Shown here piece after piece: positions 33,047 through 41,017 of a DNA stretch of 64,000 bases. Origin of the DNA: Kitasatospora fiedleri (GTDB lineage Bacteria > Actinomycetota > Actinomycetes > Streptomycetales > Streptomycetaceae); the NCBI RefSeq assembly GCF_948472415.1, contig NZ_OX419519.1, positions 6,353,001 through 6,417,000 on the forward strand. The letters run 5' to 3'. The notes under the pieces were generated by a model that saw only the letters and a list, made by a program, of their open reading frames with translations, had not been told where the DNA came from and made no database searches. A program made the translations under genes and the position numbers. Position 1 is the first letter of the stretch. The number at the start of each line of letters is the position of its first letter.

Positions 33047-35497
33047 ATGGGGAACCGCAACGAGATCAACCGCGGAACGTTTTTCGGATCGGCCATCCAG
33101 GCGGAGAACGCCACCGTCGTGCTGCCGGGGACGCGCTGGCGGGCCCTCGGCGGTCTGCCCGCCCCGTCCCGGGTGCTGATCGGTCGGGACGCGGAACTCG
33201 CCGATCTGGAAGTGAAGTTGGCTGGTCAGGAACCGATCGGCCGGTTGATCACCGGCCTTCCGGGCGCCGGCAAGACGGAACTCGCCGTGCACGCCGCCCA
33301 CCGCGCCCTCGCCTCCGGCCGCTACCCGGGCGGGGTGCTGTTCCTCGACCTGTTCGGCTACGACGAAGACCGCCGGGTCGACCCGCACCGCGCCCTCGGC
33401 TCGCTGCTGCGCGCCCTCGGCGTCCCGGACGAGCAGGTGCCCTCCGAGACCACGGAGCGCATCACGCTCTACCGCAGCGCGCTCGGCGCGTGCGCGGGGG
33501 AGAGTCCGCTACTGGTGCTGCTCGACAACGCCGGTTCCAGCGCCCAAGTCCGTCCGCTGCTCCCCGGAGAGCTGGACGTCCCCGTCCTGGTCACCTCCCG
33601 GCACACCCTCAGTGATCTGGGGCTGCGCGTCCTCGACCTGCCCGTGCTGGCTGCCACCGACGGCGCGCGACTTCTCGAACAGGGCCTGCGCGAACTGGAC
33701 CCGGACGACCGCCGGGCGGCCGAACAGCCCGACGCCGCACGGGAGGTCGCCGAACTCTGCGGCGGACTCCCCCTTGCCCTCGCGGTGGTCACCGCCCTGC
33801 TCGGCGACCTCCCGGCCCGCCCGATGGCCGCCATGGCCCAGTCCCTGCGCGACACCCGCCGCCGCCTTGCCCGCCTCGCCCGCGAGGACCTCGCCGTCCG
33901 CGCCGCCTTCCAGCTCTCCTACCGGAACCTGCCGCCCGACCAGGCCCGGCTGTTCCGGCTGATGTCCCTCAACCCGGGCCCCGATCTGTCCACCGGGACC
34001 GCCGCACACCTGGCCGGCGCGCCGGTCGACGACGCCGAACCGCTCGTCCACGCCCTGGCCCGGGCCCACCTGGTCCAACCCGCCGCCGTCCACGACCGCT
34101 GGCGGATGCACGACCTGATGCGGCTGTACGCGGAGGAACTGTGCCGGGAGAAGGAGACCCGGACGGCCCGGACGGCCGCCACCGAGCGGATGCTGGCGCT
34201 CTACTGCGACCTCGCGGCCGCCGCCGACCGGCAGCTCCAGCCGGGCGGTGAGCCCGGACCGGGCTTCCCCGACCGGGCCGCCGCGCTGGCCTGGCTGGAC
34301 GCCGAATACCTCAACCTCCGGGCCGCCGCCCTGGCCGCACCCGAGTTGGGGCGTCCCGACACCGTCGTGCTGCTGCACGTGCTGCTGATCGACTACCAGA
34401 TCCTGCGGCGTCACCTGGAGGACTACGCGGGCATCGCCCGGAGGGCCCTCGACGCGGCCCGCACCTCGCGCGACCCGCTGACCAGGCTGGCCGAGCCCGA
34501 GATCCTCACCAACCTCGGTACGGCCCAGCGCGAGCTGCGCCGGTTCGCGGAGTCGGTGGCGTCCTACCAGCGGGCGCGGAAGCTGTTCGCGGAGCGCGGC
34601 GATATCGAGCTCGAAGCCACCGTCCTCACCAATCTCGGCCTGACGTACCAGCAGATGGGCCGATGCTCCGAAGCCGTGCAGGTGCTGCACGAGGCGCTGG
34701 CGATGTACCCGTCGAACGGGAGCCTACGGGAGCGCGGAATGGCGTACACCAACCTCGGGCGGGCCCTGCACCAGCTGGGGCGGCTGCCGGAGGCGGCCGA
34801 GGCGTTCCGGGCTGACCTCGCCATCTGCCGGGCGATCCGGGACCGCCACGGCGAGGCGATCACGCTCAACAACCTCGGCATGGTGCTGCGCGACCAGGAC
34901 CTGTCGGCCGAGGCGCTGGATGCCTTCGAGGCGGCGCTGCGGGCCGCGCACGACTCCCAGGACCACTACCTGGCCCTGCAGGTGGGGGCCAATCTCACCC
35001 TTGCCCGGGGGCTGGTCGGCGAGGACGATCCGCAAGCGGTCGTCGACCGGCTCGCCGAGGCCGCCGAGAGCATGCACGGACTGAGAGACGTCCACATGGC
35101 GGCCCAGGTGCGCCTCCACCAGAGCCTGGCGCTCGTCAAGGCAGGGCGCACGGACGAGGCGGTGGACGTGCTGGGGACGGTCCTGCGGGCCGGGCGCGAG
35201 CTGGAGGACCTCCAGCTCCAGTGCACCGCCCTGGACAACGCGGGGATCTTGCTCGCCGGTGCGAGGCGGTTCGCGGAGGCGGTCGAGTGCTGGAGCGAGG
35301 CGGCCGACCTCTGCGCGGCCCTCGACGATCACGACCGGCGGGGCAGGTGCCTCGGCCGACGGGCCGGAGCCCGGCAGGCGCTCGGTGACGCGGCCGGCGC
35401 CCGGGAGGACCGTACGGCCGCTGCCGCGGCCTTCCAACTCGCCGGCACCGCTCCTGCGGTGGTCGACCGCCTACTCGCCGGAACGGGCCCGGAGTGA
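33047..35497 (+). CDS. NB-ARC/TPR STAND-type NTPase regulator
   Basis: 816 residues. After a short N-terminal segment with IQAENATVVLPG comes an NB-ARC domain: Walker A GLPGAGKTEL (about 70-79), Walker B LLVLLDNA, TSRHTLSD and GLPL (CGGLPLALAV). A winged-helix region follows (SYRNLPPDQARLFRLMSL, MHDLMRLYAEEL). From about residue 460 on there are about eight tetratricopeptide units (LTNLGTAQRELRRFAESVASY, TNLGLTYQQMGRCSEAVQVL, LNNLGMVLRDQDLSAEALDAF). Unlike SARP-type AfsR it has no OmpR-like DNA-binding domain. Such proteins act as ATP-driven signal switches. It follows the P450 gene closely and ends in a strong terminator. Target and trigger are unknown. Confidence 0.87.
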   Translation: MGNRNEINRGTFFGSAIQAENATVVLPGTRWRALGGLPAPSRVLIGRDAELADLEVKLAGQEPIGRLITGLPGAGKTELAVHAAHRALASGRYPGGVLFLDLFGYDEDRRVDPHRALGSLLRALGVPDEQVPSETTERITLYRSALGACAGESPLLVLLDNAGSSAQVRPLLPGELDVPVLVTSRHTLSDLGLRVLDLPVLAATDGARLLEQGLRELDPDDRRAAEQPDAAREVAELCGGLPLALAVVTALLGDLPARPMAAMAQSLRDTRRRLARLAREDLAVRAAFQLSYRNLPPDQARLFRLMSLNPGPDLSTGTAAHLAGAPVDDAEPLVHALARAHLVQPAAVHDRWRMHDLMRLYAEELCREKETRTARTAATERMLALYCDLAAAADRQLQPGGEPGPGFPDRAAALAWLDAEYLNLRAAALAAPELGRPDTVVLLHVLLIDYQILRRHLEDYAGIARRALDAARTSRDPLTRLAEPEILTNLGTAQRELRRFAESVASYQRARKLFAERGDIELEATVLTNLGLTYQQMGRCSEAVQVLHEALAMYPSNGSLRERGMAYTNLGRALHQLGRLPEAAEAFRADLAICRAIRDRHGEAITLNNLGMVLRDQDLSAEALDAFEAALRAAHDSQDHYLALQVGANLTLARGLVGEDDPQAVVDRLAEAAESMHGLRDVHMAAQVRLHQSLALVKAGRTDEAVDVLGTVLRAGRELEDLQLQCTALDNAGILLAGARRFAEAVECWSEAADLCAALDDHDRRGRCLGRRAGARQALGDAAGAREDRTAAAAAFQLAGTAPAVVDRLLAGTGPE

Positions 35498-35538
35498 CCC
35501 CGGGGCGGCCACCGCCGTGCGCGGTGGCCGCCCCGGGG
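35498..35538. terminator. 18-bp perfect hairpin between convergent genes
   Basis: The arms 35498-35515 and 35521-35538 pair over 18 bp with a 5-nt loop, beginning directly after the NB-ARC/TPR stop codon. It can also serve the opposite gene ending at 35554. Confidence 0.85.
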
Positions 35539-35553
35539 GTCGGGTGGCGGGGG

Positions 35554-35811
35554 TCAGGACGGGCGGCTGCCCACCGCGTCGCGGACCTCGGCGCCCAGGA
35601 CGCTGTTGGCGCGGGCGCAGTGGGCGCCGCAGAAGAAGCGGCCGGCGACTTCGACGCCGTGGCCGACGATGCGGACGGTGCACTGTTCGCAGCGGGGGGC
35701 GAGCTTCTCCATCGCGCATTCGAAGCTGTCGAAGACGTAGGTGTCGCCGGTGATCGTCTTGATCTCGAAGGACAGCCAGTAGTCGTTCTGGCACACCACG
35801 CAGATCGCCAT
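35554..35811 (-). CDS. small Cys-rich (zinc-ribbon/metallothionein-like) protein
   Basis: 85 residues with cysteines in three clusters: CVVC near the N-terminus, CAMEKLAPRCEQC in the middle, and CGAHC near residue 70, with His at HGVEV and GAHC. Proteins of this pattern are widespread in actinobacteria and sometimes annotated as prokaryotic metallothioneins. Metal binding is likely, while the function is unproven. The ATG has a GAGGAG ribosome site six nt upstream. Confidence 0.8.
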   Translation of the reverse strand: MAICVVCQNDYWLSFEIKTITGDTYVFDSFECAMEKLAPRCEQCTVRIVGHGVEVAGRFFCGAHCARANSVLGAEVRDAVGSRPS

Positions 35812-35910
35812 GTCGGGCTCCTCTCGTCGTACGGGTCCACCGCCGAGTCTTGGCCCGGGGCGGGCGGGCGGCAATCGGCGGCGGTCCGAACGGAGAAAAC
35901 CGGACGGACC

Positions 35911-35940
35911 GGAACGAAACGGCGGGGTCCGTCCGATAAT
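35911..35940 (+). promoter_or_regulatory. possible promoter before the ABM-like gene
   Basis: GGAAC at 35911-35915 and GTCCG at 35931-35935 have ECF-sigma-like spacing (15 bp). GATAAT at 35935-35940 could alternatively be a sigma-70 -10. The evidence is weak. Confidence 0.25.
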
Positions 35941-35977
35941 GGGCAGCAGGGTCCGGGGTCCAGCCGAGGAGGCCGAG

Positions 35978-36316
35978 ATGATCATCCGAATCTGGGAGGC
36001 GCAGGTCGCCCCGCACCGGGCGGAGGACTTCTGCGCCAGGCTCGCCTCGACCGTGCTGCCCGGCCTCGGCCGGTGGGACGGCTTCCTCGGCGGCGAACTG
36101 CTGCGGGCCTGCGCCGACGGGGACCACCGGGTGCAGATGATCACCCGCTGGCGGGACGAGGAGGCGCTGCGGGCGTACGCCGGGCCGATGTGGCGGATTC
36201 GGCCGGTCTGGTCGGAGGGCGAGCTGCGCGAGCTGGAGCACCCGCCGACGGTGGTGCACTTCCACTCGCTGCGCCGGATCGAACAGGCCCCCGGGGAGTC
36301 CGCGGCCGCGGCCTGA
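35978..36316 (+). CDS. antibiotic-biosynthesis-monooxygenase-like (dimeric alpha/beta barrel) protein
   Basis: 112 residues. The pattern IIRIWEAQVAPHRAEDFCARLASTVLPGL, DGFLGGELLRA, VQMITRWRDEEALRAYAGP and VVHFHSL is that of ABM-type ferredoxin-like barrels, which act as small monooxygenases, heme-binding or signal proteins. No catalytic residue can be assigned. GAGGAGG precedes the ATG. It converges on the Lrp gene at 36362; a weak 6-bp hairpin (36330-36350) lies between. Confidence 0.72.
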   Translation: MIIRIWEAQVAPHRAEDFCARLASTVLPGLGRWDGFLGGELLRACADGDHRVQMITRWRDEEALRAYAGPMWRIRPVWSEGELRELEHPPTVVHFHSLRRIEQAPGESAAAA

Positions 36317-36361
36317 GCGACGCGGGGAGGGCGGGACGTCGGGGCCCGCCGTGGAGGGGAC

Positions 36362-36817
36362 TCAGGCCACGGGGATGCCGGTGTCGGCCTTCACCCGCTT
36401 CATCGTCAGGTGCGAGTGCACCTGCGCGATGCCCGGCAGCCCGGAGAGCACGTCGGTGACGAAGCGCTCGTACGCGGCGAGGTCGGCCACCGCGACCCGC
36501 AGCAGGTAGTCCGGGTCGCCGAACAGGCGGTGTGCCTCGACCACCTCCGGCAGCTCGGCCACCCGGCGTTCGAACTCGGCGACGGTGGCCCGGTCCTCGT
36601 GCCGCATCACCACCGTGACGAAGGGCTGGAAACCGCGTCCGACGGCGGCCGGGTCGAGCCGGGCGCGGTAGCCGCGGATCACGCCCTGCTGTTCCAGGTG
36701 GCGCACCCGGCGCAGGCACGGGGACGGGGTCAGGCCGACCCGGTCGGCCAGGTCGGCGTTGCTGATCCGGCCGTCCTGCTGGAGCTCGTGGAGGATTCTG
36801 CGGTCAAGGCGGTCCAT
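36362..36817 (-). CDS. Lrp/AsnC family transcriptional regulator
   Basis: 151 residues. The N-terminal helix-turn-helix MDRLDRRILHELQQDGRISNADLADRVGLTPSPCLRRVRHLEQQGVI (seen in pieces) is classic. The RAM domain follows with FVTVVMRH, VEAHRLFGDPDYLLRVAVADL and VHSHLTMKRVK. It is divergent from a LysE-type amino-acid exporter, the common arrangement in which Lrp switches on export when an amino acid accumulates. The dyad-like TGGCGCAACATTCTGCCA overlaps its start region. Confidence 0.9.
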   Translation of the reverse strand: MDRLDRRILHELQQDGRISNADLADRVGLTPSPCLRRVRHLEQQGVIRGYRARLDPAAVGRGFQPFVTVVMRHEDRATVAEFERRVAELPEVVEAHRLFGDPDYLLRVAVADLAAYERFVTDVLSGLPGIAQVHSHLTMKRVKADTGIPVA

Positions 36818-36952
36818 GGCGCAACATTCTGCCAGAGCAGGGCGGTGACCAGCGAAAACGGGACATCGGCTGCCAACGGTGGACGGCTAGTGTCCGGGTG
36901 CTGAGATTTTCTCCCTCCCAGTGGTCCCCCGAACGCTCTCCCGAAGGTGTCC

Positions 36953-37585
36953 ATGGACCCGCACGCCCTGCTGCTCTTCCTCGGCGTCGACGTGCTGCTG
37001 GTCTGCACGCCCGGCCCCGACTGGCTGTACATCGCCGCCCGCGGCCTCGGCCAGGGCCGCCGCGCCGCGCTCACCGCCGTCACCGGCGTCTGCGCGGGCT
37101 ACGCCGTGCACACCCTGCTCTCCGCCGCCGGGCTGGCCGCCGCGCTGCGGGCCGTCCCCGCGCTGCTGCCCGCCCTGCGCCTGGCGGGGGCCGGCTACCT
37201 GGTGCTCCTCGCCGCCGGGATGCTGCTGGCCCTGCGCCGGGGCGGCGGCGGTGCCCGGGCCCTGGCCGCGGCCGGTCCGCAGCCAGCCAGGACGGTGCTG
37301 CGGCAGTCGCTGCTGACCGCGCTGCTCAACCCGAAGGGCCTGCTGCTCTACCTGTCGCTGGTCCCGCAGTTCGTCACCCCGGACGGCGCGCTGCCGGTCG
37401 GCGGGCAGGTCGCGGCGCTCGGCGCGGTCAACGTCCTGTGCTGTGCGGCCGTCTACTCGGCGGTCGCCCTGGCCACCGCCCGCCTCGGCGGCCGGTTCGG
37501 CGCCACCCCGACGGCGGCGCGGCGCCTGTCCGCGGTCTCGGCGGTGCTGCTGCTGGCCGTGGCGGGCGTGACGGCGACCGCCTGA
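36953..37585 (+). CDS. LysE/RhtB family amino-acid exporter
   Basis: 210 residues with six hydrophobic helices. CTPGPDWLYIAARGLGQGRRAALTAVTGVCAGYAVHTLLSAAGLAA (in pieces) is the family core, and LLTALLNPKGLLLYLSLVPQFV is the conserved loop between helices 3 and 4. It exports amino acids such as lysine, threonine or homoserine lactone-type compounds; the exact substrate is unknown. ATG at 36953 follows GAAGG; a GTG at 36947 is also possible. The divergent Lrp gene probably regulates it. Confidence 0.88.
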   Translation: MDPHALLLFLGVDVLLVCTPGPDWLYIAARGLGQGRRAALTAVTGVCAGYAVHTLLSAAGLAAALRAVPALLPALRLAGAGYLVLLAAGMLLALRRGGGGARALAAAGPQPARTVLRQSLLTALLNPKGLLLYLSLVPQFVTPDGALPVGGQVAALGAVNVLCCAAVYSAVALATARLGGRFGATPTAARRLSAVSAVLLLAVAGVTATA

Positions 37586-37696
37586 ACCCGCGCGCCCCGA
37601 CCGGGGTGACGGTGCGTCAATTGCCTTGGGGCGGGCCCGGGGTGGAGCCGGAGCGGAGACCGCGGGCCGGGGCGGGGACCGGAAGCCGGGGCGGGC

Positions 37697-38152
37697 TCAG
37701 GAGTCGGCGTGCTCCGACAGGACCTCGATGGCGATGGCGAGCTGCTTGCGGAAGGAGGCCAGGTCCTGGTCGTCGAAGGAGTCCATCAGGCGGCGCTCCA
37801 CGGCCACGGCTTCGCGGTCCGCCTTGCGGAGCAGGGCCGTGCCGGCCCGGGTGAGGCGGAGCAGGAGGACCTTGGCGTGGTCGGGGGAGTTGGTCCGGCT
37901 GATCAGTTTGCGCTGGTCGAGCAGCGAGATGACGCCGTTCATGGCCTGCGCGGTCACGCCGCAGATGCGGGCCAGCCGGGCGCCCGAGATGTTCGGGTTC
38001 TCCGCGAGGAGGAGCAGGGCCGAGTACTGGGGGACCGTCAGGCCGAAGGGGCGCAGCACCCGGTTCTTCTCGGCGATCAGGGCCTGTTCGGCCTGCTTGA
38101 TGAGACTGCCGAGCCGCTGGTCGAACGGCAGCTCCGACTCCGTCGTCGGCAT
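37697..38152 (-). CDS. MarR family transcriptional regulator
   Basis: 151 residues. A winged helix-turn-helix is at about 35-110 (LTVPQYSALLLLAENPNISGARLARICGVTAQAMNGVISLLDQRKLISR, in pieces; then SPDHAKVLLLRLTRAGTALL as the wing) between dimerisation helices. AAGGAGG supports the ATG giving MPTTESELP. It is divergent from the KASIII-like gene that opens the biosynthetic locus. A palindrome sits between the -35 and -10 of that promoter, so MarR is the best candidate regulator of the locus. Confidence 0.88.
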   Translation of the reverse strand: MPTTESELPFDQRLGSLIKQAEQALIAEKNRVLRPFGLTVPQYSALLLLAENPNISGARLARICGVTAQAMNGVISLLDQRKLISRTNSPDHAKVLLLRLTRAGTALLRKADREAVAVERRLMDSFDDQDLASFRKQLAIAIEVLSEHADS

Positions 38153-38262
38153 CTTTCCTCCTTGGTGGGACCCCGGTGCGCAGTTCGGACATCCGTGCAC
38201 GGTTCGGACGTCGGCGGCCCATTGGTTGCTCCAGGCTACCGGTTCGGATGCGTCGGGTGAAG

Positions 38263-38296
38263 CTCCTGACCTTGTCTTGTGTCAGGGTCAGGGGAG
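38263..38296. promoter_or_regulatory. MarR-side dyad with motif TGTGTCAGGGTC
   Basis: CTCCTGACC (38263-38271) faces GGTCAGGGGAG (38286-38296), an imperfect inverted repeat. It contains TGTGTCAGGGTC (38278-38289), which recurs exactly at 43002-43013 before the exporter gene. Confidence 0.45.
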
Positions 38297-38306
38297 AAAA
38301 AATCTA

Positions 38307-38336
38307 ATGACACTTGAATCAAGGTCATGATAGCTT
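38307..38336 (+). promoter_or_regulatory. promoter of KASIII-like gene with embedded palindrome
   Basis: The -35 ATGACA (38307-38312) and -10 TAGCTT (38331-38336) are 18 bp apart. The spacer carries CTTGAATCAAG (38313-38323), a perfect 5-1-5 palindrome extended by TGAC and GTCA. This is an ideal site for repression by the divergent MarR. Confidence 0.55.
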
Positions 38337-38343
38337 TCAGCCA

Positions 38344-38360
38344 CCGCCAGAGAGTGGCGG
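38344..38360 (+). other. hairpin in the 5' leader of the KASIII-like gene
   Basis: CCGCCA and TGGCGG form a perfect 6-bp stem with loop GAGAG, 21 nt before the ATG and upstream of a GGGGGGAAG ribosome site. Confidence 0.4.
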
Positions 38361-38381
38361 CAGGTCACACGGGGGGAAGCC

Positions 38382-39418
38382 ATGTATTTCCGGGAGGTAA
38401 AAGGCGGTGGTGAGAGCAGAAGCGGAATACGTTCTGCTGTTCTGCATCTCCCACCCCGGCACGACACATCGGGCGCCGCAGTGCTGGCCGGTCGGGCCGA
38501 CGCCGACGAGGTGCGGCGGGACGGCTACCGCCGGCTGCCGGTGGACGACCGGCGCGCGGCACCGGACCTCGCCGTCGAGGCGGGGCGGACGGCGCTGGAG
38601 CGCGCGGGGCTGACGGCCGACCGGCTGGGCCTGGTCGCGCACGCCTGGATCCACCACCAGGGCCACGACTTCTGGTCCCCGGCGCACTACGTGGCCTCCT
38701 CGCTGGGGGCGCGCAACGCCGAACCGGTCGGCGTGCAGCAGATGTGCAACGGCGGCGCGGCCGCCCTGCGGATCGCGCTTGACCGGATGGCGGCCGACCC
38801 CGGGGTGGAAGCCGCCCTGGTGACCACGGCGGACAGCTTCCCCGCTCCCGGGTTCGAGCGCTGGCGCGCCGACTACGGTGTGGCGTACGGCGACGGAGGC
38901 ACCGCCCTGCTGCTCACCCGGGAGCACGCCCGCTACCGGGTGGCGGGCCTGGTGACCGTCGCCGCGCCCGAACTGGAGCTGATGCACCGGGGGACGACGA
39001 CTTCTCCCCGGCCCCGCGGCAGCACGGTGCGGCGCTCGACGTGCGGCGCACCAAGAAGGCGTTCCTGGTCCGGGCGGGAAAGGAGGTGTTCGCAGAGACG
39101 GTCGACCGCTCGCTGCGCCGTGCGGTGACCGGCGCGCTGGAGCAGGCCGGGCTGGGCCCGAACGCCAGCCTGCCGGTGGCCCTGCCGCGCCTGGGCCGCT
39201 CGGTCCTGGAGAGTGCCTACCTACCCGCCCTGGCGGGGCTCGTCGAGGGCGAGGTGCTGGACTTCGGCCCGGACACCGGCCACCTCGGCGCCGGTGACGC
39301 CGCCGCCTCGCTGGCGGAGGCCGACGCCCGGGGCCTCGTTCCACCCGGCGGCCACCTCCTGGTCATCTCCGCCGGTGCGGGCTTCACCTGGACCGCCCTG
39401 GTCGTCCAGGCCCTCTGA
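38382..39418 (+). CDS. KASIII-like acyltransferase (CerJ/DpsC-type ketosynthase III family; frame broken once here)
   Basis: Restored, it is about 345 residues with a thiolase fold. The nucleophile is Cys122 in QQMCNGGAAALRIALDRM, with an oxyanion-type glycine-rich region DYGVAYGDGGTALLLT. The FabH His (HQAN) and Asn (NTG) motifs are absent; the C-terminal motif is DTGHLGAGDAAASL, as in KASIII relatives that act as acyltransferases or unusual starter enzymes. The break is at G5 (38989-38993); one extra G restores HRGDDDFSPAPRQHGAAL. It heads the locus and is divergent from MarR. The role in the pathway, transfer or condensation of an acyl group, is inferred. Confidence 0.8.
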
Positions 39419-39946
39419 CACCCCGACGTCCCGACCCGGCGTCCTGAGCCGGCGTCCCGACCCCACGTTCAGACCCCACGTTCCGATCCAGCGTCCAGGC
39501 ACAGCGTCCCGATCCAGCGTCCCGATCAGACCTCCCGACCCGTTCCCCTGACCCGTTCTCCCGACCCCGCGTCCGGTCTCCGGCGCTCCCGTCCGATTCC
39601 CGACGGGCCGGGTCCGCAGCGCAGCCAGGTCCCCCTCCTCCTCCCGGTGCGGCAGCGACGCCGCTCGCCCGGGCCGAGCCGTCGGCCACCGAGCCGACCC
39701 CCTCGCTCCCCTCCTCGCGTCCTCGTGGACCCCGCGTGCAGTGCGGCACGCCGGAGGGGACGCCCCCCGTACGTCCTGACCCCACCGGAGCCGTCCGGCA
39801 CGCCGTCGTGCCCGGTCCGGTGCCGGACGATCCCGCGACTTCCCGCGGTGAGCCCCGTCGTCGCCGTGCCCGGCACGCGGTGGCCGGTCGTTCCGGAGCC
39901 CTCGGTGATCCCTCTTCGATCCCTCTTCAAGGAAGGTGTCCCAGTC
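39419..39946. other. 528-nt gap with degenerate short repeats, no supported gene
   Basis: Roughly 39420-39600 is made of imperfect 12-15-bp units of the type CGTCCCGACCCGG and CGTCCCGATCCAG. Open frames crossing the region have no recognisable homology and poor starts. No clear promoter was found for the AfsA gene; an AAGGAAGG ribosome site is at its end. Confidence 0.6.
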
Positions 39947-41017
39947 ATGCCGTCCACCGCTCCATCTCGCCAAGAGGCGTCCGCTCCCGTGTCGACACGG
40001 ATCTCCACGGTGCTGCCGCCGGCCGGCACGGCCCTGCCGCGGACCGACAGCACCATCGACCGCGCCCTGGTGCACCGCAGTGCGCTCAGCGAGGTCTTCG
40101 TCACCGCGATGGTCCCCGACCCGCGCGGCGGCACCCTGGCCTCGGCCCAGCTGCCCAGATCGCACGCCTACTGGGGGGACCACTCGCTGGCGCCCGCCTG
40201 TCACGATCCGGTGCTGCTGATGGAGGTCTGCCGCCAGGCCGCCCTGGCCGCCTCGCACCTCCAGCACGGGGTGCCCCGGACCGACAAGTTCATCCTGACC
40301 CACCAGGACCTGCGGATCACCCGGCCCGAGCTGCTCGCCCGCGGCACCAGGCCGACCACCCTGCTGCTCCGGCTCGACCCGGAACGGGTCCGGGAGCGCG
40401 ACGGCCGCACCACCGGCGTCGACTACGTCCTCACGCTGGCGGTGGCCGACGGCTCCGGCGCGGTCCAGGACGCCGGGCGGGCCACGGTCGGCCTGCGCTT
40501 CAAGGCGGCGGGGGAGTACCAGGAGCTGCGGCTGCGCGGCCGGGAGGGCCGATCGATGGGCTCCACCGCGGACTTCGCCACCGGCGCGGTGGCCGGGGAG
40601 CCGGTGGCCGCGCCGCTCGTCGGCCGGCGGCTGCCGGAGAACGCGGTGCTGCTGGACGTGACGGCCACCGGCCGGGGCGCGACGTCGACGCTGCGGATCG
40701 CCGGCGACCACCCGAGCCTGTTCGACCACCCGCAGGACCACCTGCCCGGCATGGTGCTGATCGAGGGCGCCCGCCAACTCGCCCTGTACACCGTCCGGGA
40801 GCACATCGGGCTGGCACCCGGGAAGGTCCGGGTGCAGGCGGTCGACGCCCGGTACGAGCGCTTCGCGGAGCTGGACTCGCCGCTGCGCCTGGAGGCGCTG
40901 CTGCCCGACTGGGAGGCGCTGCTGTCCGGCGCGCCCATTCCGGTCGAGGTGCTGGCCACCCAGGACGGGGCCGCCAACTGCCGGATCGTGGTGGACCTGG
41001 AGCTGGCGTGCCGCTGA
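39947..41017 (+). CDS. AfsA family gamma-butyrolactone/butenolide synthase
   Basis: 356 residues comprising two A-factor hotdog repeats (first: VHRSALSEVFVTAMVP, CHDPVLLMEVCRQAALAASHLQHGVP; second: HPSLFDHPQDHLPGMVLIEGARQLALYTVREH). AfsA enzymes join a beta-ketoacyl thioester to dihydroxyacetone phosphate, the first step to A-factor-type butyrolactones and, in the MmfL branch, to furans. The 3' end overlaps the HAD phosphatase gene by 10 nt, pairing the two activities. FabH downstream can supply the ketoacyl substrate. No butyrolactone receptor gene (TetR family) is in the window. The subgroup cannot be settled without a phylogeny. Confidence 0.88.
   Translation: MPSTAPSRQEASAPVSTRISTVLPPAGTALPRTDSTIDRALVHRSALSEVFVTAMVPDPRGGTLASAQLPRSHAYWGDHSLAPACHDPVLLMEVCRQAALAASHLQHGVPRTDKFILTHQDLRITRPELLARGTRPTTLLLRLDPERVRERDGRTTGVDYVLTLAVADGSGAVQDAGRATVGLRFKAAGEYQELRLRGREGRSMGSTADFATGAVAGEPVAAPLVGRRLPENAVLLDVTATGRGATSTLRIAGDHPSLFDHPQDHLPGMVLIEGARQLALYTVREHIGLAPGKVRVQAVDARYERFAELDSPLRLEALLPDWEALLSGAPIPVEVLATQDGAANCRIVVDLELACR

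Noticed and set aside
31826-35497. P450 plus NB-ARC pair as a conservon (cvn) operon
   Set aside because: The small GTPase, roadblock, DUF742 and histidine-kinase-like genes that define conservons are absent.
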